64,000 bases of DNA from the NCBI GenBank assembly GCA_951812305.1, contig CATOSB010000001.1, positions 496,001 through 560,000 of the forward strand, given 5' to 3'. The translations under genes were made by a program, and so were the position numbers. Source of the stretch: an uncultured Paracoccaceae bacterium. Its GTDB lineage: Bacteria > Pseudomonadota > Alphaproteobacteria > Rhodobacterales > Rhodobacteraceae. The notes beneath the pieces were generated by a model. That model had not been told where the DNA came from. It saw only the letters and a list, made by a program, of their open reading frames with translations, and made no database searches. Shown here piece by piece: positions 35,753 to 44,640 of this stretch (its first letter is position 1; every line of letters begins with the position of its first letter).

Positions 35753-36109
35753 ATGTTGGATGATGGGGCGGAGGTTTCGCGTCGCAGGCCTGTACTACGG
35801 ACGGCGGCGGAGCGTGCGGCGATTGTGGCGGAGACGTATGCGCCAGGCGCGACGGTTGCGGGTGTGGCTCGCAAACACGGTATGTCGGCGACGCGGTTAT
35901 CGACATGGCGCACGACGGCCCGGCGCAAGGTCGCGCGTGACGAGGGTCAGACGTCTGGTTTTGCAGAGATCGCAGTGCTTGCGACACCACCGCCTTCGCC
36001 CTTTGACGGTATTGAGATCATCGCGGGATCTGTCACTGTCCGGTTGCCCAAAAGCACGGCCACAAAACGGATCGCGAATGTTGCGCGGCACCTGGCGCGA
36101 CAGGGATGA
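35753..36109 (+). CDS. tnpA: IS66 accessory protein TnpA
   Basis: A small protein of about 118 residues with an N-terminal helix-turn-helix (RAAIVAETYAPGATVAGVARKHGMSATRLSTWR), the usual TnpA of IS66 elements, which is required for transposition together with TnpB. ATG 35750 or 35753 can serve as start. Its stop overlaps the tnpB start (ATGA), implying coupled translation. Confidence 0.9.
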   Translation: MLDDGAEVSRRRPVLRTAAERAAIVAETYAPGATVAGVARKHGMSATRLSTWRTTARRKVARDEGQTSGFAEIAVLATPPPSPFDGIEIIAGSVTVRLPKSTATKRIANVARHLARQG

Positions 36110-36459
36110 TTGTTCCGTCTCAATCGGTGCGGGTTGTGATTGCGACCAGGCCGGTGGATTTCAGGAAGGGCCATGACGGGCTGGCGGCGGTTGCTGAACG
36201 CGATCCGGGCCTTGATCCGCACTCGGGCGTAATCATCGTGTTCCGCGCCAAACGTGGAGACCGCATCAAGGTTCTGCTTTGGGATGGGTCCGGTCTGGTG
36301 ATGACGTACAAGCGGCTGGAACAGGGCAAGTTCGCCTGGCCCAGGGTCCATGATGGCGTGATGCGGCTGTCCAAGGCGCAATTTGAGACTCTGTTTGAGG
36401 GTCTGGACTGGCGACGGGTGACGGCGCGGCGGACACGTCGACCGGGTGCGGCAGAGTGA
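36106..36459 (+). CDS. tnpB: IS66 accessory protein TnpB
   Basis: A 117-residue IS66 Orf2 protein, recognised by RPVDFRKGHDGLAAV, VFRAKRGDRIKVLLWDGSGLVMTYKRLEQGKFAWP and the ending LFEGLDWRRV. It starts inside the tnpA stop. Its exact biochemical role in IS66 transposition is not known. It should not be confused with the RNA-guided TnpB nuclease of IS200/IS605 elements. Confidence 0.93.
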   Translation: MIVPSQSVRVVIATRPVDFRKGHDGLAAVAERDPGLDPHSGVIIVFRAKRGDRIKVLLWDGSGLVMTYKRLEQGKFAWPRVHDGVMRLSKAQFETLFEGLDWRRVTARRTRRPGAAE

Positions 36460-36514
36460 CTCTCAGCCTTATGTACAGGGTGTAAATCGTGGCCTGATCT
36501 GCTAAGAACACGCC

Positions 36515-38152
36515 ATGCCTGACGCCCTTGAATCCCTTGATCTGGATGCCCTTCCCGCGGAGGTGCGGGCGGTTGTTTTGGCGGCACGGAAAGAGGCGTT
36601 TGGCGTGAGCCTGTTGAACAGCAACCTGACGTCGCGCAATTGTGCACTCGAAGAAAGCAACGCCGCTCTCGCCACGCAGAACGTGGAACTTGAGGCGATC
36701 AACGCGCGTCTGGAGCATTTTGTCAAAGAACTGCACCAGCTGGTCTATGGCAAACGCTCCGAGAAGCTCAGCCCGGATGAACGGCAACTGGCTTTTGAAG
36801 ATCTGGAGGTCGCGACAGCGGAGGCCGAGGCGCAGTCAGAAACAATCGAGATGACCAAACCGCGCAAGAAGCGCAAACCTGCGCAGCGCAACCTTGGGAA
36901 CCTGCCGGATCATCTGGAACGTATCGAACAGGTGATCGAGCCTGACAGCATTACATGCCCCTGCGGCTGTGGTGAGATGGTCAGGATCGGCGAAGATCGC
37001 ACCGAACGACTGGATATTGTTCCGGCCCAGGCGCGGGTGATCGTGACCATCCGGCCCAAATACGCCTGCCCGAACAAGGACGCTGGCGTGGCCCAGGCAC
37101 CTGCACCGGTTCATCTGATCGAGGGTGGCCTGCCTACCGAGGGGACATTGGCGCAGGTGGCGGTCTCCAAGTACGCCGACCACTGCCCCTTGTTCCGGCA
37201 GGCGCAGATTTATGCCCGATCCGGCCTTGATCTGCACCGCTCCACCCTTGCGGGCTGGATGGGCCGGATATCCTTCCATCTTGCTCCCGTGGTGGATCAT
37301 CTGTTCAAAGATATCAAATCTTCCAGCAAGCTCTTTGCCGATGAGACGCGCTGTCCGGTGCTCGATCCGGGGCGCGGCAGAACCAAGACCGGGTATCTCT
37401 GGGCCATTGCCCGCGATGAGCGGCCCTTCGGGGGCACCGCCCCACCGGGTGTTGTGTTCTGTTACGCCGATGGGCGTGGCGGCAAACACGCAACGGAGTT
37501 CCTGACCGGCTTCAGCGGTACGCTGCAGGTGGATGGCTATACGGGTTATAATGCCCTGACCAAACCGGGCCGTAACTCAGGATCCGTCAAACTGGCCTAT
37601 TGCTGGGCTCATGCGCGGCGCAAGCTCAAGGAAGTGCATGACCGCGATGGCTCGCCCATTGCAGGGGATGGGCTCAGGCGGATTGCCGAGTTCTACAAGA
37701 TCGAGGCTGAGATTAGAGGAAAACCCGCCGCCGAGCGCAAAGCTGTTCGCCAGGAAAAGACCAAGCCGCTGATCGAGGCATTCGAGATCTGGCTCAAAAC
37801 CGTCCGCTCCCGCATCTCGACCAAATCACGCCTCGGCGATAAGCTCTCCTACATCGCCAAACACATGGACGGACTGAAGCTCTTTCTCGATGACGGCGCT
37901 ATCGAGATGGACAGCAACGTGGTCGAGCGAACCATCCGCCCTATTGCCCTCAATCGTAAGAACGCGCTCTTTGCGGGCCATGACGAAGGTGGCAGAAACT
38001 GGGGGCGTATCGCCTCCCTGATCGAAACCTGCAAGCTCAATGACGTCGAGCCCTATGCCTATCTCAAGGCAACCCTCGAAGCCATCGCAGCAGGTCACCC
38101 GGCTGCCCGCATCGACGAACTGATGCCCTGGAGCTTTAACAGGGCGCGGTGA
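36515..38152 (+). CDS. tnpC: IS66-family transposase TnpC
   Basis: A 545-residue DDE transposase with an N-terminal leucine-rich coiled coil (about residues 35-80), a KPRKKRKPAQRNLGNLPDHLERI zinc-ribbon-type region with CPCGCGEMVRIGEDR, the catalytic core (FADETRCPVLDPGRGRTKTGYLWAIARD; DGYTGYNAL; YCWAHARRKL), and the terminal Glu block EMDSNVVERTIRPIALNRKNALFAGHDEGG. Complete and uninterrupted. Confidence 0.95.
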   Translation: MPDALESLDLDALPAEVRAVVLAARKEAFGVSLLNSNLTSRNCALEESNAALATQNVELEAINARLEHFVKELHQLVYGKRSEKLSPDERQLAFEDLEVATAEAEAQSETIEMTKPRKKRKPAQRNLGNLPDHLERIEQVIEPDSITCPCGCGEMVRIGEDRTERLDIVPAQARVIVTIRPKYACPNKDAGVAQAPAPVHLIEGGLPTEGTLAQVAVSKYADHCPLFRQAQIYARSGLDLHRSTLAGWMGRISFHLAPVVDHLFKDIKSSSKLFADETRCPVLDPGRGRTKTGYLWAIARDERPFGGTAPPGVVFCYADGRGGKHATEFLTGFSGTLQVDGYTGYNALTKPGRNSGSVKLAYCWAHARRKLKEVHDRDGSPIAGDGLRRIAEFYKIEAEIRGKPAAERKAVRQEKTKPLIEAFEIWLKTVRSRISTKSRLGDKLSYIAKHMDGLKLFLDDGAIEMDSNVVERTIRPIALNRKNALFAGHDEGGRNWGRIASLIETCKLNDVEPYAYLKATLEAIAAGHPAARIDELMPWSFNRAR

Positions 38153-39775
38153 CACCGCTTACACTCGATATCGATCCCCAGACTGCGCAGGTTTTCTGTG
38201 AAGGGCACCATCACACGCTCCAGGCTCCGGCTGTCATCCGGGAAGCTCAGCGCCAGCGTTTCGCCAGCCGAATTGCGTCGGACGCCGTCATCACCAACGA
38301 CCCAGCCTGCTTCGGTTAGCAGCCTTGACGCCTCGCGCAATGCCTGACGGTCCCGCGGCGTGGATACTCCCTGATAGGGAACATGGGGCACCTCAGTGAA
38401 GATTTCGGGCGGAAGTCGGTCGCGGTGCGCCTCAAGAATTTCAAGCTCTTTTGCCGTCGGCAAACCGGTTGCCTGCATATCAGTGTTTTCAAAGAAACTG
38501 TCCGTGCGATTGTACGCACCATAAAACAACGTCTCGTTGGTCCATTCGAAATTGAACCCGTATTCCAGCGCGCGGCGCACACGAATGTCCTGCAACACCG
38601 GGCGCCGCATGTTGAACCATATTCCTTGCGCGTTGGCGGGGCGTGCATCGGGCAACAGCATTTTCTTCACCCAGCCACGTTCCGCCGCCGGAAAGTCATA
38701 GCCCGTGGCCCAAGACGACGAACGATACTCAGTTCGCATCATATACTCTCCTGCTGAAAACGCCTCCAGCCCAACAATGTCATCGGTGAAGTATTCGTAA
38801 GTGAAACAGTCGAAATTGTTTTTGCCCGCGTTCACTGGCAAGTCCCTGGCCCAGTAATCGGGATCTTTGCAAAAACGGATCGAGCGCGGTGCGTCCACTT
38901 TATCCAGCACGTATGGGCCAGACCCAAGCGGTGGCGTTATCCAAGTTTCGTCAAATGGGTTTTCCGCGTAGAAATGTTCCGGCAGCACGGGCAATTCGGC
39001 GATGTCTCCGGGAAATGTGCTCCCTGCGCCTTCTGCAAGGTCGAATCTGACGCGCTGTGCGCCCTCGGCTTCGACGGCAAGCACATCCGCCAGCAAATTT
39101 CGATAGTAAGGATGCCCATCCTCCCGGAGCGCGTTGATTGTGAAGACCACATCGCTGGCGGTGACCGGTTCGCCGTCGTGAAACCGCGCCTCAGGGCGTA
39201 GATTGAAAGCCGCATAAGAGAGGTCTTCGGGATACTCGATTGTCTCAGCGATCAAGCCATAGAGCGCGTCCGGTTCGTCATAAGCGCGGACCATAAGGCT
39301 GTCATACATGTGTTGGCCGACCTCCGGTGCACTGTCGCCTTTGATGATGAAAACGTTCAAGCTGTCGAATGTGGGCGTTCCATAAAGCTGGCGCTGACTC
39401 ATCGTGCCGCCTTTGGGGGCATCAGGATTTGCATAGTCAAAATGTGTGAATTCAGGGCCATACTTCAGGTCGCCGAAGGCCGAATAACCGTGGCTTGTTA
39501 CAACCTCGGCGTTGGCGGAGCATGAAAACAGAATTGCCAAAAAGGAAGCTGACAGTATTCGGTTCAAAATATCCTCCTGATCAGATGCGCTTAATGACAC
39601 ATCCGATGGTAGGTCCGAGTCAACAGAATGATTTGTGTGCAGATTTTCACAAGACCCTGATCTATTTTTTCTAACCGCGCTTTCCGGTTGGGCAACGACC
39701 GCTTCGCGAGCCTCGGAGGCAAGTTTGCTTCTGCGGCGAACGACAGCTTCCTGCCCGAAGTCCCAATCGACAGAC

Positions 39776-39997
39776 TCACTGTTGCCGTTTTGGGGCCTCA
39801 AGCAGACTTGAGGGCTCCACGCCCAATGCCTTTGCCACGCGCTCAATGATCTTCAATGTTGGATTGCGACGACCACCCTCGACGCCTCTGAGGTATGTGA
39901 CGTGCATATCCGCTAGGTGTGCGAAGTCCTCCTGCGACAGGCCACGCTCCTGCCGCAGATGTCTAATATTTCGGCCAAGTGTCTTCGCCAGCGCCAT
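39776..39997 (-). CDS. XRE-type helix-turn-helix regulator (5-prime side altered by an IS)
   Basis: A 73-residue DNA-binding protein: KTLGRNIRHLRQERGLSQEDFAHLADMHVTYLRGVEGGRRNPTLKIIERVAKALGVEPSSLL, a single XRE domain with nothing else. Such small regulators are common in mobile and restriction-associated loci. The IS3-like element ends only eight bases upstream of the ATG at 39997, so the native promoter and ribosome site have been displaced and expression depends on the IS. A few N-terminal residues may also be missing. Confidence 0.8.
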   Translation of the reverse strand: MALAKTLGRNIRHLRQERGLSQEDFAHLADMHVTYLRGVEGGRRNPTLKIIERVAKALGVEPSSLLEAPKRQQ

Positions 39998-40089
39998 TGC
40001 GTGATGTCTGACGTCAGCACTCGTTGGAGAGAATTGGTGATTTGAGCAACGGAGGATTTCTGGTTCATCGGAACTGATATGGAGTGAAG

Positions 40090-40464
40090 ATGAGACAGAA
40101 ATCCGGACAGTCGAAAGCCGCCGCTGACAAGGTGGTGAAAGGCATTCGCCGCAAAACCCGCAAGCATTACTCTGCCGAGGAGAAGATTCGTGTCGTTCTG
40201 GCCGGGCTGCGCGGTGAGGAAAGCATCGCCTCGCTGTGCCGCCAGGAGGGTATTTCCGAGAGCCTGTATTACAGCTGGTCGAAGGAGTTCCTTGAAGCTG
40301 GGAAACGTCGTTTAGCGGGAGACACGGCCCGTCAAGCCACATCACCCGAGGTGAAGGATTTGCGGTCTGAGTCTGCCGCACTCAAAGAGGTCGTGGCTGA
40401 ACTCACCCTGGAGAACCGTCTGCTCAAAAAAAGCATGATCGCGGATGGGGAGGACGAGGAATGA
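40090..40464 (+). CDS. IS3-like transposase, OrfA (helix-turn-helix)
   Basis: A 124-residue DNA-binding subunit: KTRKHYSAEEKIRVVLAGLRGEESIASLCRQEGISESLYYSWSKEFLEAGKRRLAGD is the transposase_8-type helix-turn-helix, followed by a leucine-rich coiled coil (SAALKEVVAELTLENRLLKKS) used for multimerisation. The stop overlaps the OrfB start by four bases (ATGA), so coupling rather than frameshifting links the two frames. GGAGTGAAG precedes the start codon. Confidence 0.9.
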   Translation: MRQKSGQSKAAADKVVKGIRRKTRKHYSAEEKIRVVLAGLRGEESIASLCRQEGISESLYYSWSKEFLEAGKRRLAGDTARQATSPEVKDLRSESAALKEVVAELTLENRLLKKSMIADGEDEE

Positions 40465-41441
40465 GATACCCAGCCTCTGAAAAACTGGAGATCATTCGCA
40501 CGGTTGAGGCATCGCATCTGCCGGCCAAGCAGACGTTGGCGATGCTGGGCATCCCCAGCTCGACCTTCTACCGCTGGTACGACCTTTTCCAGGAAGGTGG
40601 TGTCGAGGCTCTGCAGGACAGATCGCCCAACCCAAAATCGGTGTGGAACCGCGTTCCCGACGACAAACGGGATCAAATCATCGACTTTGCGCTGGAGAAT
40701 GAGGACCTGACGCCACGAGAGTTGGCGGTGAAGTTCACGGACACCAAGCGTTACTTCGTGTCGGAATCGACGGTGTACAGGCTTTTGAAGGCGCAAGACC
40801 TGATTGCCAGCCCCGCTTTCGTGGTGATCAAGGCTGCCGAAGAGTTCAAAGACAAAACGACGGCCATCAACCAGCTCTGGCAGACCGACTTCACCTATCT
40901 GAAAGTTATCGGCTGGGGCTGGTTCTATCTCAGCACGATCCTGGACGATTACAGCCGCTACATCATCTCCTGGAAGCTCTGCTCAACGATGAAGGCCGGG
41001 GATGTCACCGATACGCTGGACCTGGCTTTGGCTGCGTCAGGCTGTGATCAGGCGACCGTCCTGCACAAACCACGCCTGCTCAGCGACAACGGTTCATCCT
41101 ACGTTGCCGGTGATCTGGCCGCCTGGCTCGAAGACAAAGGCATGGATCACGTTCGAGGTGCTCCGTTCCATCCGCAAACCCAGGGCAAGATCGAACGTTG
41201 GCATCAGACGATGAAAAAACGGGTCTTGCTGGAGCACTACTATCTGCCCGGTGATCTGGAAAGGCAGATCGAAGCCTTCGTCGAACACTACAACAATCGT
41301 CGTTACCACGAGAGCCTGAACAACGTCACGCCAGCCGATGTCTACTTCGGCCGGGCGGAAACCATCCTCAGAGAAAGGGAGAAGATCAAGAAACTGACAA
41401 TCCAGAAACGCCGCTTGCAGCACCAGAAAGCTGCCGCCTAA
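40461..41441 (+). CDS. IS3-like transposase, OrfB (rve integrase core)
   Basis: A 326-residue DDE enzyme. An N-terminal helix-turn-helix (KQTLAMLGIPSSTFYRWYDLF) precedes the retroviral-integrase core: first Asp in WQTDFTYLKVIGWGWFYLSTILDDYSRYIISW, second in LLSDNGSSYVAGDLAAWLEDKGMDHVRGAPFHPQTQGKIERWHQTMK, where the DNG and GKIERWH supply the remaining catalytic Asp and Glu. Complete. Confidence 0.93.
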   Translation: MRYPASEKLEIIRTVEASHLPAKQTLAMLGIPSSTFYRWYDLFQEGGVEALQDRSPNPKSVWNRVPDDKRDQIIDFALENEDLTPRELAVKFTDTKRYFVSESTVYRLLKAQDLIASPAFVVIKAAEEFKDKTTAINQLWQTDFTYLKVIGWGWFYLSTILDDYSRYIISWKLCSTMKAGDVTDTLDLALAASGCDQATVLHKPRLLSDNGSSYVAGDLAAWLEDKGMDHVRGAPFHPQTQGKIERWHQTMKKRVLLEHYYLPGDLERQIEAFVEHYNNRRYHESLNNVTPADVYFGRAETILREREKIKKLTIQKRRLQHQKAAA

Positions 41442-41656
41442 TATGAAACCCTAGATGGACCAGAGCCTCGGTTAGCCAAAAACCATCAGCTCTCCTGAAA
41501 ACCCTGACGACGGACAGAGCCCACCAAAGATATGACGGGTAAGGATTTGGCGGACGTCATCGCTAAGGACACACCGGTTCGCGATGCTGCTATCTTCGGC
41601 ATGCACGGCGCGCATGTGAACATCACCGACGGGCGCTATGTCTATATGCGGGCACC

Positions 41657-42846
41657 CTTACCACCCTTCAATTTAGCCAGACATCCCAGAGCTTGGGGAT
41701 TTTGGCATAACCTGCGAGGCATCGTCGGATAGCACGAAGGCCTGTCTTGAAGAGAGAGCATAAGGACCTTCGGGCTTTTCGAATCCCCTTTTTTCGCCGC
41801 GTATTGCGACGTGGTGCTCTTCGTTTGCTCCGGTTGAAACAGCCCAGTACATGGCGATTGCCAGCACCAAAATGAGGCGGGCCAATCGATCCGGCTTTTT
41901 GATCTGGCTTTGAGTAATTTCAAAGCCCCGGGTTTTGAAGTCGGAGAACATGGCTTCAATTCCCCAACGCATTCCATAATCGAGCACCTTGTACTCGGAC
42001 GGTGCTGCATTCATGGCAATAATCCAAGGCTCTTTGTGCCCCTCTTCGTGAAGCACTCCAATGTTGCTAAAGACGCCCGTTCCGTAAAGCTCAGCGTTTA
42101 CAAGCCCTTCGGGCATCAGTTGGGCAATTTCGCGCGTCATCATCTCGCCACCCTGATGTTGCAGTGTGATATTTCCCTTCATGCGCAGCCGGTAGTCCCA
42201 TCCAGCCTCCTGGCACCATGCGACCAATCGGGCGGTTCCATAAAACCGATCTCCCGCCAGCAACACACGCGCATCCGCCGGGAGCCATGGGCGGACTGCT
42301 TCCAAAAGCTCATGTTGCACGCGCCATCCAATCGGCCCTTTGGTCTGGCGTACACGCCAGGCGACCGGGAGGGCCCGATCCCGCATCCGCACCGATAACA
42401 TCAAAACCTCATGCCCTTCGTTGAGCTTGCTTTGATCAAGGGCCACCACAATCGTTTCTCCGGCCTCACACTGGCGGCGGAAAATTTCACCAACATAGGC
42501 CTGCATGATCTCATCAGTATCGATGTGAGGATTGCCCAGAACCCGCGAAATGTATTGATAGCGGTGGTCCACAGAGCCGATATCGCGGGGCAGAGCAGCC
42601 GCATTTTCCATCAGATTGACGCTGCGCGTGTTCAAAATCACGCTTGCTATGATGCACAATCCCTCCCGGCGCGACTTGTGATACCCGAGCAAGCGGTCCT
42701 GAAAATCCGCCTCAACCTTCGAATAAAGCTCTGAAAAACAAACATTTCCCAACAAACCAGCCTCCAATATCAGCAGTGGAGACTCCTTGAATCACACAGA
42801 TCAGACAAACGTCAAATCAGATCCGGAAATTTTGAAGGGTGGTAAG
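41657..42846 (-). mobile_element. IS4-family insertion sequence (1190 bp)
   Basis: Perfect inverted ends CTTACCACCCTTCAA at 41657 and its complement ending at 42846, flanked by the 9-bp direct repeat GCGGGCACC at 41648-41656 and 42847-42855. The insertion splits the sulfatase remnant after MRAP. Carries one transposase gene. Confidence 0.94.
41673..42767 (-). CDS. IS4-family transposase
   Basis: A 364-residue DDE transposase of the transposase_11 type. The catalytic Asp residues are in TIVVALDQSKLNEGHEVLML and RVLLAGDRFYGTARLVAWCQEAGWDYRLRMKGN, and the Y-(2)-R-(3)-E-type block in YGMRWGIEAMFSDFKTRGFEITQSQIKKPDRLARLILVLAIA. It fills almost the whole element. Full-length and apparently intact. 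Confidence 0.92.
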   Translation of the reverse strand: MEAGLLGNVCFSELYSKVEADFQDRLLGYHKSRREGLCIIASVILNTRSVNLMENAAALPRDIGSVDHRYQYISRVLGNPHIDTDEIMQAYVGEIFRRQCEAGETIVVALDQSKLNEGHEVLMLSVRMRDRALPVAWRVRQTKGPIGWRVQHELLEAVRPWLPADARVLLAGDRFYGTARLVAWCQEAGWDYRLRMKGNITLQHQGGEMMTREIAQLMPEGLVNAELYGTGVFSNIGVLHEEGHKEPWIIAMNAAPSEYKVLDYGMRWGIEAMFSDFKTRGFEITQSQIKKPDRLARLILVLAIAMYWAVSTGANEEHHVAIRGEKRGFEKPEGPYALSSRQAFVLSDDASQVMPKSPSSGMSG

Positions 42847-43471
42847 GCGGGCACCACAGAACCCTGACAACAAGCCGCTTTTTCAGTACACTCTGATGCC
42901 CACACATATGCGCGCATCATTTGCTGTTGAGGATTTTGCCAATCTTCAATTGGCGGAATCGTTTTCGTTCCAGAAGGGGGCAAAAACGATGAAGATCGAA
43001 AACGTCACTTGGGTCGCGCGGGACAAACAGTTCGACACGATGTTATGGGATACCGTTTCCGACAGGGCGCAAACCAATGACCTGACAGACCCAGACATTG
43101 AAGGCCGCCTTAAGACCCAAATGGTTGAATTGATGAAAGAGGCCGATACGCCGATCGAGCAGTTCGAGAGGCTGCAACTTGATCCAAATTGAAAGTGTTG
43201 CACCCAGTAATGTCATGTTGACTGAAGTGTACACATCGGACGTTCGAGCAAAGTGCAGCATTGGTGGAATTGGGATCAAAATGGACAACCGTCCCTAATT
43301 GTAGATGGCAGCAGAGCGGGCAGTGCTGCCACTTACCGCTGTTGTGGCAATTTCAGGTTTCCGCGCTTCGCCTTCACGCGAGACCTACCGAAGTGGCAAG
43401 CCGTCGAGGTTTCTTTTTGGTTCTGCAAGATTTCTCATTGCGGGACGGCGCGGACCGTCGAGGTCGCCTAA

Positions 43472-44640
43472 TACCAAGGGTTATTCAATCTGACCGACTT
43501 TCGCCCAGTTGCGGCTTGCGATGGATGTGATGGTTTGCGGTCTTGCGATGAGGTTGTTCCAGGCCTCGCACCCCGCGTCGAGAATCGCGTCATATGTGTC
43601 GAACGTCCGGTTTGCGAGCCATGTCTGGCGGAGATATTGCCAAATGTTTTCGGTTGGATTCAGCTCTGGTGATTTGGGCGGCAGAAACATGAGCGACAGG
43701 TTTTGCGGGATTTCCAGAGCGGATGTCGTGTGCCAGCCGGCTTGGTCCATGAGGATGACGGCGTGGGCGCCATCGGAGACAATTTTGCTGATTTCTTCCA
43801 GGTGGCGCTGCATCGCATAGGTGTCGGCTGCTGGCATCATGATCGCCGCGCCGGTGCCGCGTTCGGGGCAGATGGCGCCAAAAAGATACGCATTTTGGTA
43901 ACGCTGATCGGCGGGCTGGCGGGGCCGTGTGCCCTTGCGTGCCCACTGGCGGACGCGGGTGTTCTTCTGACCGAGACGCATCTCGTCCTGGAACCAGATT
44001 TCGACGGGTTTGTCCGGCGGCACCCCCTGAAGCGTCTCCTTCAGATTGTCGCCGAAGTTTTTTTGAAATCCTCAATGACCTGCACGTCCTGCCCCGGGTG
44101 CTGAGGGCGTGCGCTGATGTGGGAAAAGCCCAGATTGTGCAGAATCTGCCCCACATGGCGCTCGTGATAGTCGACGCCAAAACGCGCCTTGATCACATTC
44201 TTCAAATCGACCCGCCGCCAGCGGACGACACCGTCCTTTTCAGGATCAGGACCGGTCTCGACAAGAGCCGCCAGTTCATCCAGTTGCGCATTGTCAAGGC
44301 GGGATCGCGAGCCTCCTCGCTGCCGATCCAGCAGCCCCGCTGGACCATCAGCGTTGAAACGGAGCACCCAGTCCCTGAGCGTTTGCCGGTCCATCCCGCC
44401 AATGCGGGCCGCAGCCCCACGCGACATGCCATCGGCGATAGCGGCAAGCGACAAAAGCCGTCGGCTCTGCCGGGCATCAGAACTCTCTGCGGCAAGCTTG
44501 CGCAGATCATTGGCGGTAAAATCGGCTCGCATCGGTATCCTGGCTGGCATCGGTGGTCTCCTTTGCCAATCTTGAATCACCTCAGCACCTCAGGCGGTAC
44601 CCAAAATCCATAGCTGAGTCATTTTGAAGCACCCTTGGTA
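43472..44640 (-). mobile_element. IS630-family insertion sequence, copy C (1169 bp)
   Basis: Same orientation as copy A, with TAA at 43469-43471 and 44641-44643. On the minus strand the original sequence read GAT TAG, the end of the hydroxyacid dehydrogenase; the element landed in that stop codon. Confidence 0.94.
43481..44550 (-). CDS. IS630-family transposase, copy C (-1 frameshift)
   Basis: Same protein and frameshift arrangement as copies A and B: start ATG 44550 after AAGGAG, helix-turn-helix half first, DDE half after the A7 slip site, stop at 43481. The two half-proteins read alike in all three copies. Confidence 0.9.

Larger units (their letters stand above)
35673..38162 (+). mobile_element. 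IS66-family insertion sequence with tnpA-tnpB-tnpC (2490 bp)
   Basis: The element has imperfect inverted ends (GTAACCGGTGCGGGCGCC at the left; GTAAGCGGTGTCACCGCG as the complement of the right end) and a perfect 8-bp target repeat ACTCGATA at 35665-35672 and 38163-38170. It contains the three classical IS66 genes on the plus strand. It is unrelated in detail to the single-gene IS66-type copies elsewhere in the window. Confidence 0.95.
35231..39567 (-). pseudogene. Peptide/oligopeptide ABC transporter substrate-binding protein split by IS66
   Basis: The N-terminal part (39567-38163) begins at TTG 39567, five bases after AGGAGG, and encodes a signal peptide (NRILSASFLAILFSCSANA) and the extended binding-protein lobes (ARFHDGEPVTASDVVFTINAL, GSGPYVLDK, IWFNMRRPVLQDIRVRRALEYGFNFEW). 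The C-terminal part (35672-35231) carries RRQFDFDLATAAWQ and ends LIEAGAF. Removing the element and one 8-bp repeat joins LGIDIE to FELVDPSG in frame, giving a YejA-like protein of about 615 residues. Downstream transporter genes are not in view. The truncated upstream half ends in a few IS-encoded residues. Confidence 0.9.
40005..41516 (+). mobile_element. IS3-like two-gene insertion sequence (about 1512 bp)
   Basis: The proposed ends are TGTCTGACGTCAG at 40005 and the complement of TGTCCGTCGTCAG ending at 41516, 11 of 13 bases matching and both beginning with TG as is usual for IS3. I find no target duplication: the flanks are GTGA at the left and GAGC at the right. The left flank is a regulator gene and the right flank the interior of a sulfatase gene, so the element appears to sit on a deletion or recombination junction. 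Confidence 0.75.
41517..43192 (+). pseudogene. Sulfatase gene remnant (C-terminal third), split by an IS4 element
   Basis: Two stretches rejoin in frame. Before the IS4 element: EPTKDMTGKDLADVI, RDAAIFGMHGAHVNITDGRYVYMRAP. After it: QNPDNKPLFQYTLMPTHMRASFAVEDFANLQLAESFSFQKGAKTMKI and a helical tail ending at the stop 43190-43192. FGxxGxxVNxTDGRYxYxR and the NxPLxxYTLMPTHMR block are typical of the C-terminal part of alkaline-phosphatase-fold sulfatases. The N-terminal two thirds, including the formylglycine Cys/Ser site, is absent; the IS3-like element stands in its place. Certainly non-functional. Confidence 0.82.

Noticed and set aside
39998..40381. N-terminal extension of the XRE regulator by 128 codons
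   Set aside because: These codons lie inside the IS3-like element and are antisense to its OrfA; the XRE domain is complete without them.
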